Below, piece by piece: positions 34,135 to 43,060 of a stretch of 64,000 nucleotides of DNA. The notes beneath the pieces are model-generated. The model saw only the letters and a list, made by a program, of their open reading frames with translations. It searched no databases and was not told where the DNA came from. Origin of the DNA: Oceanobacillus halotolerans (GTDB taxonomy: Bacteria; Bacillota; Bacilli; Bacillales; Amphibacillaceae). The position numbers were made by a program, and so were the translations under genes. Within the stretch, counting starts at the first letter, position 1; every line of letters starts with the position of its first letter. The stretch spans positions 18,749 through 82,748 of the forward strand of contig NZ_WIXL01000014.1 of NCBI RefSeq assembly GCF_010993955.1, in the 5' to 3' direction.

Positions 34135-35808
34135 ATGAATAATCAAACAGAATTTACAGTAGCAGAAGCAATTGTAAAAGAACTGGTACGAAGTGAAGTA
34201 GAAGTAGTATATGGTATCGTTAGTATTCATAATATGCCAATTTACGATGCAATTTTGCGTGAAGGAAATATCCGTATCGTGACTGCTCGCGGTGAAAGTG
34301 GAGCGGTAAACATGGCGGATGCATATGCACGTACTACAGGTAAATTGGGAGTTGTCATCACAAGTACTGGTGCTGGAGCAGGTAACGGTGCAGGTTCATT
34401 GACAGAGACATGGAATTCAGGAACGCCGCTATTGCACATTACCGGGGAAGCGGATTCTCATTATATTGGAACCGATCAGCGATATATCCACGAAGCAAAA
34501 GATCAGTTAAAAATGATGGAAGGTGCCAATAAATCTGCTTATTTATTGAAGCGTCCAAAGCAAACGACACCATTTGTGCGTAATGCGATCAAAGAAGCAT
34601 TGACGGTGCCGACTGGTCCTGTAACCATTTCGATTCCAACGAATTTCCAAGCACAAATTATTCCTGAAAATCAGTTAATCGAAGTAGAAAAGGATGAGAA
34701 TCAAGCAACACAACTCACCATTCCGCAAGATGTAATAGAAAAGATCACTGCAGCAAAAAGACCAGTCATCTGGGCTGGAAATGGTGTGATTGCTTCCAAT
34801 GCATCAGAGGAGCTTCAGGTGCTAGTTGATAAAATGCAACCTGCAGTCATTACAAGTGAGGCTGGAAAAGGGTCTATTCCGGAAAATAATCCACTTTGTA
34901 TCGGCAATTTTGCTGCTACACCACAAGTGGAGGAACTATTGAAAAAATCGGATCTCCTTATTAGTATTGGGGTTCGTTTCCGTGGTGGGGAAACATTGGA
35001 CTGGACACTACCAGTTCCTGAAAATCATATTAATATTGATTTGAACCCAAATGCATTTAACCGTAATTTTGATACCATGTGCACCTTGGTAGGGGATGCA
35101 AAAGCAGTGTTACAAACGATCAACAGTGACCTATCCTCTAAGGAGTTGAACCCAGATACAGCTTATGTGGATGAAGTGAAGTCAGTCCGTCAAGCGGTTC
35201 GTCATGACCTTCGCAGTCAAGTTGAACCTTATGGAGAAGTTGCAGCTATCATGCAGGAACATATGCCTGAGAATTCTATCTTGGTAACAGATGTCACGAT
35301 TCCTGGCTACACGTGGGGAAATAAATTGATCAACATTAATGAACCAAGAAATTACCTTCACATGACTGGCGGAGGAATTGGACAAGGGTTGCCAATGGCA
35401 ATTGGTGCGAAGATTGCTCAACCAGAAAAGCCTGTTGTTCTTATTGCAGGAGATGGTGGGTTTATGGTGAATGCTGGTGAGATGATCTCTGCCATTCAAG
35501 AAGAAACGCCAATTACTGTTGTGTTATTTGATGATGGTGGATATGGCATCTTAAGATACTACCAAGAAGCAGCCTATAATAGACGTACATCTGTCGACTT
35601 ACAAAACCCAGATTTTGTCATGATGGCAACATCCATGGGCTTTGAAGCAGAAAAGGTGAGTTCAGTCGAGGAATTTAAGGAAGGATTTGCGAATGCAATC
35701 GCAAGTAAAAAACCTTCTCTAGTGGTCGTGGATGTTGAAGCAGTAGGCGTATTAGAATACGAGGATTCGGATGAATACCTCGCATCCTTCCGTCCAAAAC
35801 AAGGCTAA
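34135..35808 (+). CDS. Thiamine-pyrophosphate enzyme, acetolactate-synthase-like
   Basis: The 557-aa protein has all three TPP-enzyme domains: N-terminal PYR domain with the activating Glu (ARGESGAVNMADAYAR, ~53), a central domain (ITAAKRPVIWAGNGV), and the C-terminal PP domain with GDGGFMVNAGEMISA (~440) for Mg/TPP binding. The usual NN end of that motif is replaced by DDGGYG. It differs from IlvB and has no small subunit nearby, so it is more likely a benzoylformate/oxalyl/sulfoacetaldehyde-type decarboxylase or carboligase. It is first of a run of catabolic-looking genes to 42.8 kb. Confidence 0.8.
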   Translation: MNNQTEFTVAEAIVKELVRSEVEVVYGIVSIHNMPIYDAILREGNIRIVTARGESGAVNMADAYARTTGKLGVVITSTGAGAGNGAGSLTETWNSGTPLLHITGEADSHYIGTDQRYIHEAKDQLKMMEGANKSAYLLKRPKQTTPFVRNAIKEALTVPTGPVTISIPTNFQAQIIPENQLIEVEKDENQATQLTIPQDVIEKITAAKRPVIWAGNGVIASNASEELQVLVDKMQPAVITSEAGKGSIPENNPLCIGNFAATPQVEELLKKSDLLISIGVRFRGGETLDWTLPVPENHINIDLNPNAFNRNFDTMCTLVGDAKAVLQTINSDLSSKELNPDTAYVDEVKSVRQAVRHDLRSQVEPYGEVAAIMQEHMPENSILVTDVTIPGYTWGNKLININEPRNYLHMTGGGIGQGLPMAIGAKIAQPEKPVVLIAGDGGFMVNAGEMISAIQEETPITVVLFDDGGYGILRYYQEAAYNRRTSVDLQNPDFVMMATSMGFEAEKVSSVEEFKEGFANAIASKKPSLVVVDVEAVGVLEYEDSDEYLASFRPKQG

Positions 35809-35934
35809 GTTGTTACAGAATTCACCATTCATTCCTATTTTAAAAGTAGAGTAGCGTGTAGGATATATTGGAGTTTTTTTGTTTGTTGCTTTTCGACGTA
35901 TAATCTATATTGTGCGCAATAAAGTTAAGGCGAT

Positions 35935-36497
35935 GTTTAGGGTGTTTACCCGTTCCGGAAATACACTTCGCTTTCCGCAGGCGGCTGTTGAGCCTCCTCG
36001 TGCTACTCGTCTTTAGGGGTCTCACCTAGGCCTCTTTTCCTGCAGGAGTCTACGTGTTTTTCCTCCACTGATATGATCAACATTTCCTATTATTGTTAAT
36101 ACACTAGTTGATTGGAGCGGAGGACAGTCGACTCCTGCAGGAACAGCACGTGTCCAGACCTGAGCAGGAAGTGGTTTTCTTCCGATGTCTAGCTACAGCG
36201 CCTACACCCTCTAGGTCTTAAGTCAATCCTCTTTGTGGCAAAAACCGCCACACGAGGCTTGGCTTAAGCTTGTCGGGTGTGACCAAGGCGCTTACGCTTT
36301 TCTTCCGAGGAGGCTGAGGCCGTGCCTGCGGTAAAGAAGACACTGTGAAAACGAATAGTTTGAACAGATGTCGCACTTATGCCCGTGGTGAAAGCGACTG
36401 TCCGAAGCGGAAATCAATGCTGTTACTTTACTGAACATAATCCATCTCATATACAAAACGGTTCATTCTAGAAAGCAACAATCTTTTAGAAAACAGG
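35935..36497. repeat. Large dispersed Bacillaceae repeat R2, copy A
   Basis: A mosaic of intergenic repeat blocks lies here. The first is CCGGAAATACACTTCGCTTTCC (35954). The second is a CAGCGCCTACACCCTCTAGG...AAGGCGCTTACG block (36195-36297), with an internal hairpin around AGTCAATCCTC/GAGGCTTGGCTT. The third is GAGGCTGAGGCCGTGCC...GCCCGTGGTGAAAGCGACTG, ending in CAACAATCTTTTAGAAAACAG (36309-36497). The last block recurs inverted at 63753-63950 and the middle block at 51170-51385. GC content is visibly higher than in the flanks. No coding capacity is seen. Confidence 0.75.
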
Positions 36498-36597
36498 TTA
36501 AATATAGGAAAGATTAGTAAACTAGTAGCTTTTCCTTTTTATAAATCATGAAAGTTACGTAATAGTAGTGAATATTAAATTTCCCGGAGGTATTAAT

Positions 36598-37770
36598 ATG
36601 ACGAAACCATATTTAGTTGTAGAGTGGAATGATACAGAAACAGATGCACAAGGATGGCTTGTTGTACATAACTTCGTAAACGGGTATACAGGTGGCGGTA
36701 CAAGAATGCACCCAACCGTAACGAAAGAAGAAGTCATGCGATTAGCCGAAGCCATGGCATATAAATATATGGCCAGTGATAGTGGAACAACTGGTGGATG
36801 TAAAGCAGGTATTGCTTATGATTATAAAGCTCCAGACGCATATGACGTTTTAAGGAGATTTTTAATTGCCATGATGCCTTATGTTGATATCGGGGTATCA
36901 TTAGGTAGTGATTTAGGTACAAAATATGAAGATGTGCTCCAAATCTTTAGTGAGTTTGGCATTGATATTCCGCTAACACCATCCATGAAAGAGGATCCCG
37001 CTGTCCATCAACGGATCAATGACTTTAATAACCTAATGAAATCAAGAATTGACGGATTCCTTTTAAATGATGCAGTTACAGGATATGGTGTTGCCTTTGC
37101 AGCAGATGAAGCTTGGAACTATAAAAATGGAAAAGACGGAGCGAGTGTAGTCATTCAAGGCTTTGGTACAGTTGGTGCAAGTGCTGCGTATAAATTGTCT
37201 GAATTAGGTTATAAAATCGTTGGGATCTCAGATGCGAACTTGTTAGTTACGTGTGAAGATGGATTAGATATCCAGAAGCTTATCAAACATAAAAATGTAT
37301 ACGGCGAAATGGATAAAGAGTACTTTGAATCAAACTATACGGTACGACCAAACTCAGATTGGCTTGATGTAGACTGTGATATTCTCATCCCATGTGCATT
37401 AGAGGATGTAATTAATGCATCAAATGCTGATACGGTAAATGCAAGTTTGATCGTGGAAGCAGCCAACATTCCAATCTCTTCTGAAGGAGACAAGATCATC
37501 AAAGAAAAAGGAATTGACATTGTAAATGATTTTGTGGCAAACCTTGGTGCCATCCGTTTTTATGATGCCATTGTCTTTGGTTTAGTAGAACCAGAACCAC
37601 AGGCTATAATGGATGATATTGAAATGCTTTGCCGGAAAAATACACAACAACTATTCAGAGAAGCAACGAAACAAAATAAATATCAGCGAGATGTTGCCTA
37701 TGACGTGTTCGAACCAGAAGTAAGTGATTTACTAGAGTTTAAGGCTCCTTCTACAAAAGTAGAGGCTTAA
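36598..37770 (+). CDS. Glu/Leu/Phe/Val dehydrogenase
   Basis: The 390-aa protein performs NAD(P)-dependent oxidative deamination of an amino acid. The dimerisation/catalytic N-domain has GGTRMHPTVTKEEVMRLAEAM and DSGTTGGCKAGI with the catalytic Lys (~66). The Rossmann domain has GFGTVGASAAYKL (~185). VEAANIPIS and ANLGAIRF follow. The GGCKAGI form differs from the GGGKGG/GGAKGG of typical Glu or Leu dehydrogenases, so the substrate is uncertain. ATG 36598 is preferred to GTG 36568 because GGAGG lies 8 bases before it. It is monocistronic with a strong terminator. Confidence 0.85.
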   Translation: MTKPYLVVEWNDTETDAQGWLVVHNFVNGYTGGGTRMHPTVTKEEVMRLAEAMAYKYMASDSGTTGGCKAGIAYDYKAPDAYDVLRRFLIAMMPYVDIGVSLGSDLGTKYEDVLQIFSEFGIDIPLTPSMKEDPAVHQRINDFNNLMKSRIDGFLLNDAVTGYGVAFAADEAWNYKNGKDGASVVIQGFGTVGASAAYKLSELGYKIVGISDANLLVTCEDGLDIQKLIKHKNVYGEMDKEYFESNYTVRPNSDWLDVDCDILIPCALEDVINASNADTVNASLIVEAANIPISSEGDKIIKEKGIDIVNDFVANLGAIRFYDAIVFGLVEPEPQAIMDDIEMLCRKNTQQLFREATKQNKYQRDVAYDVFEPEVSDLLEFKAPSTKVEA

Positions 37771-37788
37771 TAAAAATGAATTGGGGAG

Positions 37789-37836
37789 AAAAGCAACTAC
37801 CTAACTGGATGGCTCATCGTTAGGTAGTTGCTTTTT
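37789..37836 (+). terminator. Terminator after dehydrogenase
   Basis: AAAAGCAACTACCTAAC pairs perfectly with GTTAGGTAGTTGCTTTTT. Confidence 0.9.
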
Positions 37837-37840
37837 GGTT

Positions 37841-38375
37841 AGGGGAAAATAGATTGGAAGCTAGTGAAATCCAAGCATGATGGTGCATCGACTCGACATG
37901 TTTTCCTAAAAACGGACATATGCATGTATCTATTTTTGTGAAAATTGTCCTATAACGTGGTATCGAATCGAATTTTGCGAATTATGTATAAAAGCTGTAA
38001 AAATATATAAATTACCTCCGTTATAATACCGATACCTCCTTATTTCTTACCTGTTGCCCGTTTGATTATAGTGGTAATTAACCCTATCATTATAATGAGT
38101 GAGGATAGAAAGGAGCTATCATTATGTCAATTGCAGCTAGATCTAGTAATTCGTGTTAAAGGAGATTTGAAAACTAGTTTGTTATGAAAATTCCCTTCAT
38201 ATTTTTTTCTGGATCATACGTTAGGCATAATTAGTTGAGTCTTATTCAGAAAGTGAATTGGAAAAAAATCCCCCTACATAATGGATACAGGAATGAAACC
38301 GACATTGGATATGTTGTGTTTCAACTTACTTATTAAAAAAGCTTATTAGAAATCATTAAAGAGGAGATTATGAAT
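37841..38375. other. Intergenic region with a tiny open frame
   Basis: An 11-codon frame (38124-38159, MSIAARSSNSC) has an excellent AAAGGAG site, so it may be a leader peptide or the start of a lost gene. A second AAAGGAG follows at 38158. Nothing else is seen. Confidence 0.4.
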
Positions 38376-39365
38376 ATGAAAAAGTTTAATGTTTTAATGA
38401 TGGCCATGGCCTTTCTTGCACTATTAGTAACAGTTGGCTGTGGTGATGAAGCAAGTGGAGATTCAGATTCTAAAGAACCAATTGTTTTTGCGGATGATGG
38501 TTGGGATAGCCTTCGCTTTCACAATGAAGTTGCAGGAACAATCGTTGAAGAAGGATATGGCTATGAAACCGAACAAGTAACAGGTTCAACTGCAGCAATT
38601 TATACAGCACTTGAAGAAGATGATGCTGACGTTCATATGGAAATATGGACTGAAAATGATAAAGACGTTTATACAAAAGGAATAGATGAAGGATATTATG
38701 TAAAGTTATCAACAAACTTTGATGACAACCACCAAGGATTTTATGTACCAACTTATGTGATCGAAGGGGATCCAGAACGTGGAATCGAACCAATGGCACC
38801 TGATCTACAATATGTAACAGATCTACCCGAGTATTGGGAACTCTTTGAGGACCCTGAAGATCCAGAAAAAGGACGTATTATTGGAGCTATTTCAGGTTGG
38901 AACGTAGATGAAGTATTACATGAAGCTTATGAACATTACGGCTTAGATGAGACGTATAATTATTTCCGTGCAGGTTCAGAATCAGCAATAAATATTTCCT
39001 TACAGGAAGCATATGAAAAAGGGGAGCCATGGATTGGTTACAACTATGAGCCGAACTGGGTAATGGGGAAATTTGACATGACACCAATTCTTGAAGAGGA
39101 ACCTGGTCCACTTGAAAGTATCGGAGCACAGGATATCGATATTATTTCAAATGATACGTTACCAGAACGAGCACCAGAAGTAGTTGAGTTCTTGAAAAAC
39201 TATGTAACATCTAGTGCAGTAGCAAACGACGCATTAGTCTTTATGCAAGAAGAGGAAGCAACGCCAGAGGATGCCGCACTTAAATTCTTAAAAGAGAATG
39301 AAGATTTATGGACAGAGTGGGTACCTGAGGATGTTGCAGAGAAAGTGAAGGAAGGAATTAAATAA
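38376..39365 (+). CDS. Glycine-betaine-type (OpuAC) ABC substrate-binding lipoprotein
   Basis: This acidic protein of 329 aa has a signal peptide and lipobox VTVGC (Cys22). The mature part is an OpuAC/ProX-like two-lobed binding domain: DDGWDSLRFHNEVAGTIVEEGYGYETE, then STAAIYTALEEDDADVHMEIW and several Trp residues (GWN, WIGYNYEPNW) that could form the aromatic box for quaternary amines. The high acidity suits a halotolerant surface protein. ATG 38376 is chosen over 38370 because GAGGAG is 9 bases upstream. No permease or ATPase gene is in the window, so it is an orphan receptor here. Confidence 0.88.
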   Translation: MKKFNVLMMAMAFLALLVTVGCGDEASGDSDSKEPIVFADDGWDSLRFHNEVAGTIVEEGYGYETEQVTGSTAAIYTALEEDDADVHMEIWTENDKDVYTKGIDEGYYVKLSTNFDDNHQGFYVPTYVIEGDPERGIEPMAPDLQYVTDLPEYWELFEDPEDPEKGRIIGAISGWNVDEVLHEAYEHYGLDETYNYFRAGSESAINISLQEAYEKGEPWIGYNYEPNWVMGKFDMTPILEEEPGPLESIGAQDIDIISNDTLPERAPEVVEFLKNYVTSSAVANDALVFMQEEEATPEDAALKFLKENEDLWTEWVPEDVAEKVKEGIK

Positions 39366-39376
39366 TCTATTTATTT

Positions 39377-39427
39377 TGGATAACTACCTAATTCATTGGA
39401 TAATAATTAGGTAGTTATCCTTTTACA
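39377..39427 (+). terminator. Terminator after binding-protein gene
   Basis: GGATAACTACCTAAT and ATTAGGTAGTTATCC with a following TTTT. Confidence 0.88.
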
Positions 39428-39470
39428 GGAAAAATAATTGATTCATAGACAGAAATGGAGAGACATAAAC

Positions 39471-40946
39471 GTGATGACAAAAACCTTGAAATTATATACG
39501 AACGGAGAATGGGTGGATTCGAGTAACCCGAGCATGCAAAACATACTAAACCCTGCGAATCAAGAAGTTATTGCGAAAGCCCCGAAAGCGACTAAGGAAG
39601 AAACAGAAGAGGCGATTAAGGCCGCAAAAGATGCATTTGAGAGCGGTGTTTGGTCTGAACGTACTCCACTAGAAAGAGCAGAAGTTTTGCTACAAATTGC
39701 CGATAAGATGGAAGAAAATTTGGATGCGTTAATTGAACTAGAAGTAGAAAACAACGGGAAAACAAAACGGGAAGCAGAATCGGATGCAACAGATGCTGCC
39801 AACACATTCCGTTACTATGCTGGCCTTCTTAACAATTCTAGTGGAGAAATATTGGAAACTGATGAAGAATTGCAAACGATGATTGTGAAGGAGCCAATGG
39901 GAGTTGCAGGATTAATTGTTCCATGGAATTTTCCTTTGTTAATGAGTGTATGGAAAATTGCGCCAGCCCTAGCTGCAGGAAATTCAATTATTTTAAAGCC
40001 AGCTGAAATTACTCCGATGACCGTTGTAAAAGTGTTTGAGCTGATGGACCAAACCGATTTACCAAAGGATGTTGCACATCTCTTGATGGGGTCAGGTTCC
40101 ATTGTTGGTCAAACCATTACCGAGAGCAAGGATGTGGACATTGTATCCTTTACGGGGAGTACAGAAGTAGGGCGTACGATCATGCAGGCTGCTACAGGAA
40201 ACTTGAAAAAGATTTCGTTAGAGCTTGGTGGCAAATCACCGAATATTATATTTGACGATGCTGATTTAGATACAGCCGTTGACCATGCGTTGTTCGGAAT
40301 TTTTATGGGATCTGGACAAGTTTGTTCATCAGGTAGTCGGATATTGGTACAAGAAGGAATCTATGATGAATTCATTACCAAATATGCGGAAAGTGCTAAG
40401 CGGATTAAAGTTGGTCCAGGAAACGATGAAGCCTCCGAGATGGGTGCTATTGTTAGTGAAAAGCACATGGAAAGTATCCTAAACTATATTCAAATTGGGA
40501 AAGAAGAAGGAGCACGTTTAGTTTGCGGTGGAAACCGTATTGAACGTGACGGCATGGATAATGGATTTTTCATCGAGCCGACTGTTTTTGCTGATGTGAC
40601 GAGTGATATGAGAATCGTCCAGGAAGAAATCTTCGGTCCTGTTGTCGTCATCCAGAAGTTTAAAGATGAAGAAGAAGCGATTAAATTAGCAAATGATACT
40701 GATTTCGGTCTAGCAGGCGGTGTATTCTCAAGAGACCAACAAAAAGCCATGCGTGTCATTAAAAAAGTACGTGCAGGCATTACTTGGGTAAACACGTATC
40801 ATCTTACCGGTGTCCAAGCCCCATGGGGTGGTTATAAGCAAAGCGGTATTGGTCGAAGTCTTGGGACTTATGGATTGGACGAATACCAAGAGACAAAACA
40901 AATTAATATTAGTACAGATCCAAAACCAATTCAATGGTTTAACTAA
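39471..40946 (+). CDS. NAD-dependent aldehyde dehydrogenase
   Basis: The 491-aa protein is a full-length ALDH. It shows VPWNFPLLM (~148-156), KPAEITPMT, GSTEVGR for cofactor binding, the general base Glu in LELGGKSPN (~253) and catalytic Cys in GQVCSSGSR (~287), ending with the KQSGIGRSLGTYGLDEYQETKQI motif of betaine/aminoaldehyde-type enzymes. It oxidises an aldehyde to an acid. GTG 39471 has GGAGAG 8 bases upstream; ATG 39474 is the alternative. With the adjacent betaine-type binding protein it suggests processing of an amine-derived aldehyde, which is inference. Confidence 0.92.
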   Translation: MMTKTLKLYTNGEWVDSSNPSMQNILNPANQEVIAKAPKATKEETEEAIKAAKDAFESGVWSERTPLERAEVLLQIADKMEENLDALIELEVENNGKTKREAESDATDAANTFRYYAGLLNNSSGEILETDEELQTMIVKEPMGVAGLIVPWNFPLLMSVWKIAPALAAGNSIILKPAEITPMTVVKVFELMDQTDLPKDVAHLLMGSGSIVGQTITESKDVDIVSFTGSTEVGRTIMQAATGNLKKISLELGGKSPNIIFDDADLDTAVDHALFGIFMGSGQVCSSGSRILVQEGIYDEFITKYAESAKRIKVGPGNDEASEMGAIVSEKHMESILNYIQIGKEEGARLVCGGNRIERDGMDNGFFIEPTVFADVTSDMRIVQEEIFGPVVVIQKFKDEEEAIKLANDTDFGLAGGVFSRDQQKAMRVIKKVRAGITWVNTYHLTGVQAPWGGYKQSGIGRSLGTYGLDEYQETKQINISTDPKPIQWFN

Positions 40947-40988
40947 GAGAATAGATAGTATATTTAGTAACATTGAGGATTTTTAATT

Positions 40989-41036
40989 GAAGCTTCCTAA
41001 AATCTGTAAGCAAACGTTTGGGAAGCTTCTTTTTTT
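40989..41036 (+). terminator. Terminator after ALDH gene
   Basis: GAAGCTTCC/GGAAGCTTC followed by seven T. Confidence 0.88.
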
Positions 41037-41131
41037 CATTCTACTAAACTACACTTCTAAAAAGCTTACGTGAAAAGCTGCTATAGCGTGTATCCTTCAA
41101 TTGCACTTGAATGATACAACGTCTTATTTTA

Positions 41132-41240
41132 AAAGTATAAAATTTAAGCTAAGAAGTGGACTCGATGTTGCAAAAAATTTAATGTCTAAAGTAAAGAAAA
41201 TTAACGCATTCGCTAGGGAACGAGCGAATGCGATTTTTTC
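41132..41240. repeat. R1 repeat, copy B, with terminator-like hairpin
   Basis: AAGTATAAAATTTAAGCTAAGAAGTGGACTCGA matches R1 and ends in CGCATTCGCT/AGCGAATGCG, then TTTTTT (41204-41240). It lies at the 3' side of the amidase gene and may serve as its boundary. Confidence 0.8.
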
Positions 41241-42658
41241 TAATATGCTTGCCTGATGTCACCTAATGTCATTTTTAGATTTCTTCTTAATGGTTCTGTA
41301 GCTTCCCACGTATTCCCGACCTGGAGCAACTGTTTTTCGGAGAGATGATTTCCAATGAATTGCATCCCAACTGGAAGCCCTTTTCGATCTAATCCCATTG
41401 GTACAGACAAGCTTGGTACCCCCGTTAAATTTACAGGGGCAGTAAATGGCAAACAGCGTCTTATAACCTCTAAATTTTGCTCAACCCATTTCTCTTTGAA
41501 TGCTGGAGTTGTAATAGGTATAGTTGGCCCGAGTATAATATCGACATCCTCAAAAGCTTTATGAATTCCTTTAACCATCTTTCTTCTGGCTTGTTGGGCT
41601 TTGACATATTGTGACGTATTCGTCAAAGAACCAGCTAGAAAGAAAGTTCGGATGTCTGCAGAATAAGCATCTGAATGTGTCTGTAACCACTTGTGATGAA
41701 AAGCGGATGCTTCCCCTGTCACAGTCAGTAAGCCTGCAAATGTTGACATAGATAATTCAGGGATCACTATTTCCCTAATTTCCGCACCTAAATATTGCAG
41801 TGTTGTCATTGCATGTTTAAAAAGCTTTTCTACATCTGGGTCTAACCCTTGGAGATAGTAGGTAGGGATACCGATTTTTACTCCGTTAATTCCTTTGTTT
41901 AGATTTTTCATGTAATTTGGTGTAGGTACTTTTAGGCTTGTAGGATCATTTGAATCATAGCCTGCCATGTAATGAAGCATCAAAGCCAAATCGGAAACAG
42001 ATCGTGCCATCGGTCCAGCAGTATCCAATGACATAGCTGAAGGGAAAATACCATGCGTACTAACAAGACCATAAGTTGGTTTTAATCCGTATACACCACA
42101 CATGGCAGCAGGTAAACGAATGGATCCAAATGTATCTGATCCAGTTGCAAGTGTTGCCAGCCCAGCAGCTAAAGATGCTGTACCACCACCACTTGAGCCA
42201 CCCGGCATGTACTTGGTATTCCAAGGATTTCGGGTAGTACCAAAAAAGGGATTGGTACCAGTTGATCCAGCAGCAAGCTCATGCATGTTTTGTTTTCCTA
42301 ACATAACCCCCCCTGCTCCTAACAGTTTGTCTACTGTTGTCGCATTTTTATCAGGGATGAAATCGGCAAAAAGTTTTGAACCAGCTGTAGTTCGGATACC
42401 TCTTGTATAGTAAATATCCTTAATACCGATTGGAACTCCATGGAGAGGTCCTTTATATTCGCCATGCATGATATTATCTTCCGCTTCCCTTGCTTGTTTC
42501 AGGGCTAAATCATAAAGGGGAGTAATATACGTATGGAGAATTGGATCAATCTTATCCATACGACTTAATGTATGCTTTGTCAATTCTACAGGAGATAGTT
42601 GCTTCGATTTTATTAATGGCGCAAGCTCGGTAGCGGTTAAGAAGGATATGTCAGTCAT
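41240..42658 (-). CDS. Amidase (amidase-signature family)
   Basis: The 472-aa cytosolic amidohydrolase has the Ser-cisSer-Lys triad: K80 (GIKDIYY), S155 (GGSSGGGTA) and S179 (TFGSIR). The Gly/Ser-rich signature runs from ~150 to 185. It hydrolyses an amide to acid and ammonia. It is GatA-like in fold, but no gatB/C lies nearby. A tiny gene overlaps its start by four bases, as AtzG or GatC partners do. The substrate is unknown; upstream neighbours suggest a nitrogen compound. Confidence 0.9.
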   Translation of the reverse strand: MTDISFLTATELAPLIKSKQLSPVELTKHTLSRMDKIDPILHTYITPLYDLALKQAREAEDNIMHGEYKGPLHGVPIGIKDIYYTRGIRTTAGSKLFADFIPDKNATTVDKLLGAGGVMLGKQNMHELAAGSTGTNPFFGTTRNPWNTKYMPGGSSGGGTASLAAGLATLATGSDTFGSIRLPAAMCGVYGLKPTYGLVSTHGIFPSAMSLDTAGPMARSVSDLALMLHYMAGYDSNDPTSLKVPTPNYMKNLNKGINGVKIGIPTYYLQGLDPDVEKLFKHAMTTLQYLGAEIREIVIPELSMSTFAGLLTVTGEASAFHHKWLQTHSDAYSADIRTFFLAGSLTNTSQYVKAQQARRKMVKGIHKAFEDVDIILGPTIPITTPAFKEKWVEQNLEVIRRCLPFTAPVNLTGVPSLSVPMGLDRKGLPVGMQFIGNHLSEKQLLQVGNTWEATEPLRRNLKMTLGDIRQAY

Positions 42659-42840
42659 AGCATCAACTCCTTATCAACAACTGTAATCGGTATTTCTTTA
42701 TTTAAGTGGGGAAAAGCATCAGTAGACGTTTGGGCCAGATTTATCGTGTATAGTATGTTATGAATATAGGGGATGTCAGCCTCATAGATAGGTAACCCTT
42801 GTAAATATAATTCTTGTTTTAAACAATTTGTATATCTCAT
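42655..42840 (-). CDS. Small amidase-partner protein (GatC/AtzG-like by position)
   Basis: The 61-aa protein has the internal segment GLPIYEADIPYIHNILYTINLA and ends in ITVVDKELML. Its stop overlaps the amidase start by an ATGA junction, and AAAGGAGG precedes its ATG at 42840. Small helical partners wrap around amidases in GatCAB and in AtzE/AtzG. The coupling suggests the same here. Sequence similarity to those families is not clear by eye. Confidence 0.65.
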   Translation of the reverse strand: MRYTNCLKQELYLQGLPIYEADIPYIHNILYTINLAQTSTDAFPHLNKEIPITVVDKELML

Positions 42841-43060
42841 CTAACCTACCTCCTTTATGGGTGATATTACTATATATGAAATAGTTAAAAGAATGTGCGG
42901 AGGTAGTAACTTATTTTGCGTGTTAGGAAAGCCAACGAAGAAATTAGATGTGTCATTTTTACTGGGCTTTTAGAATACCCTCTAAAAATGTCATAAGTTT
43001 TTAAAAAAAACATAATATATAAATGGCAATTAAATCTTAAACATTAGGATGGGTGATTAC

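Noticed and set aside
40995..41025. Catabolite-repression (cre) site in TGTAAGCAAACGTTTG
   Set aside because: It lies in the loop of a terminator and does not keep the full cre consensus.
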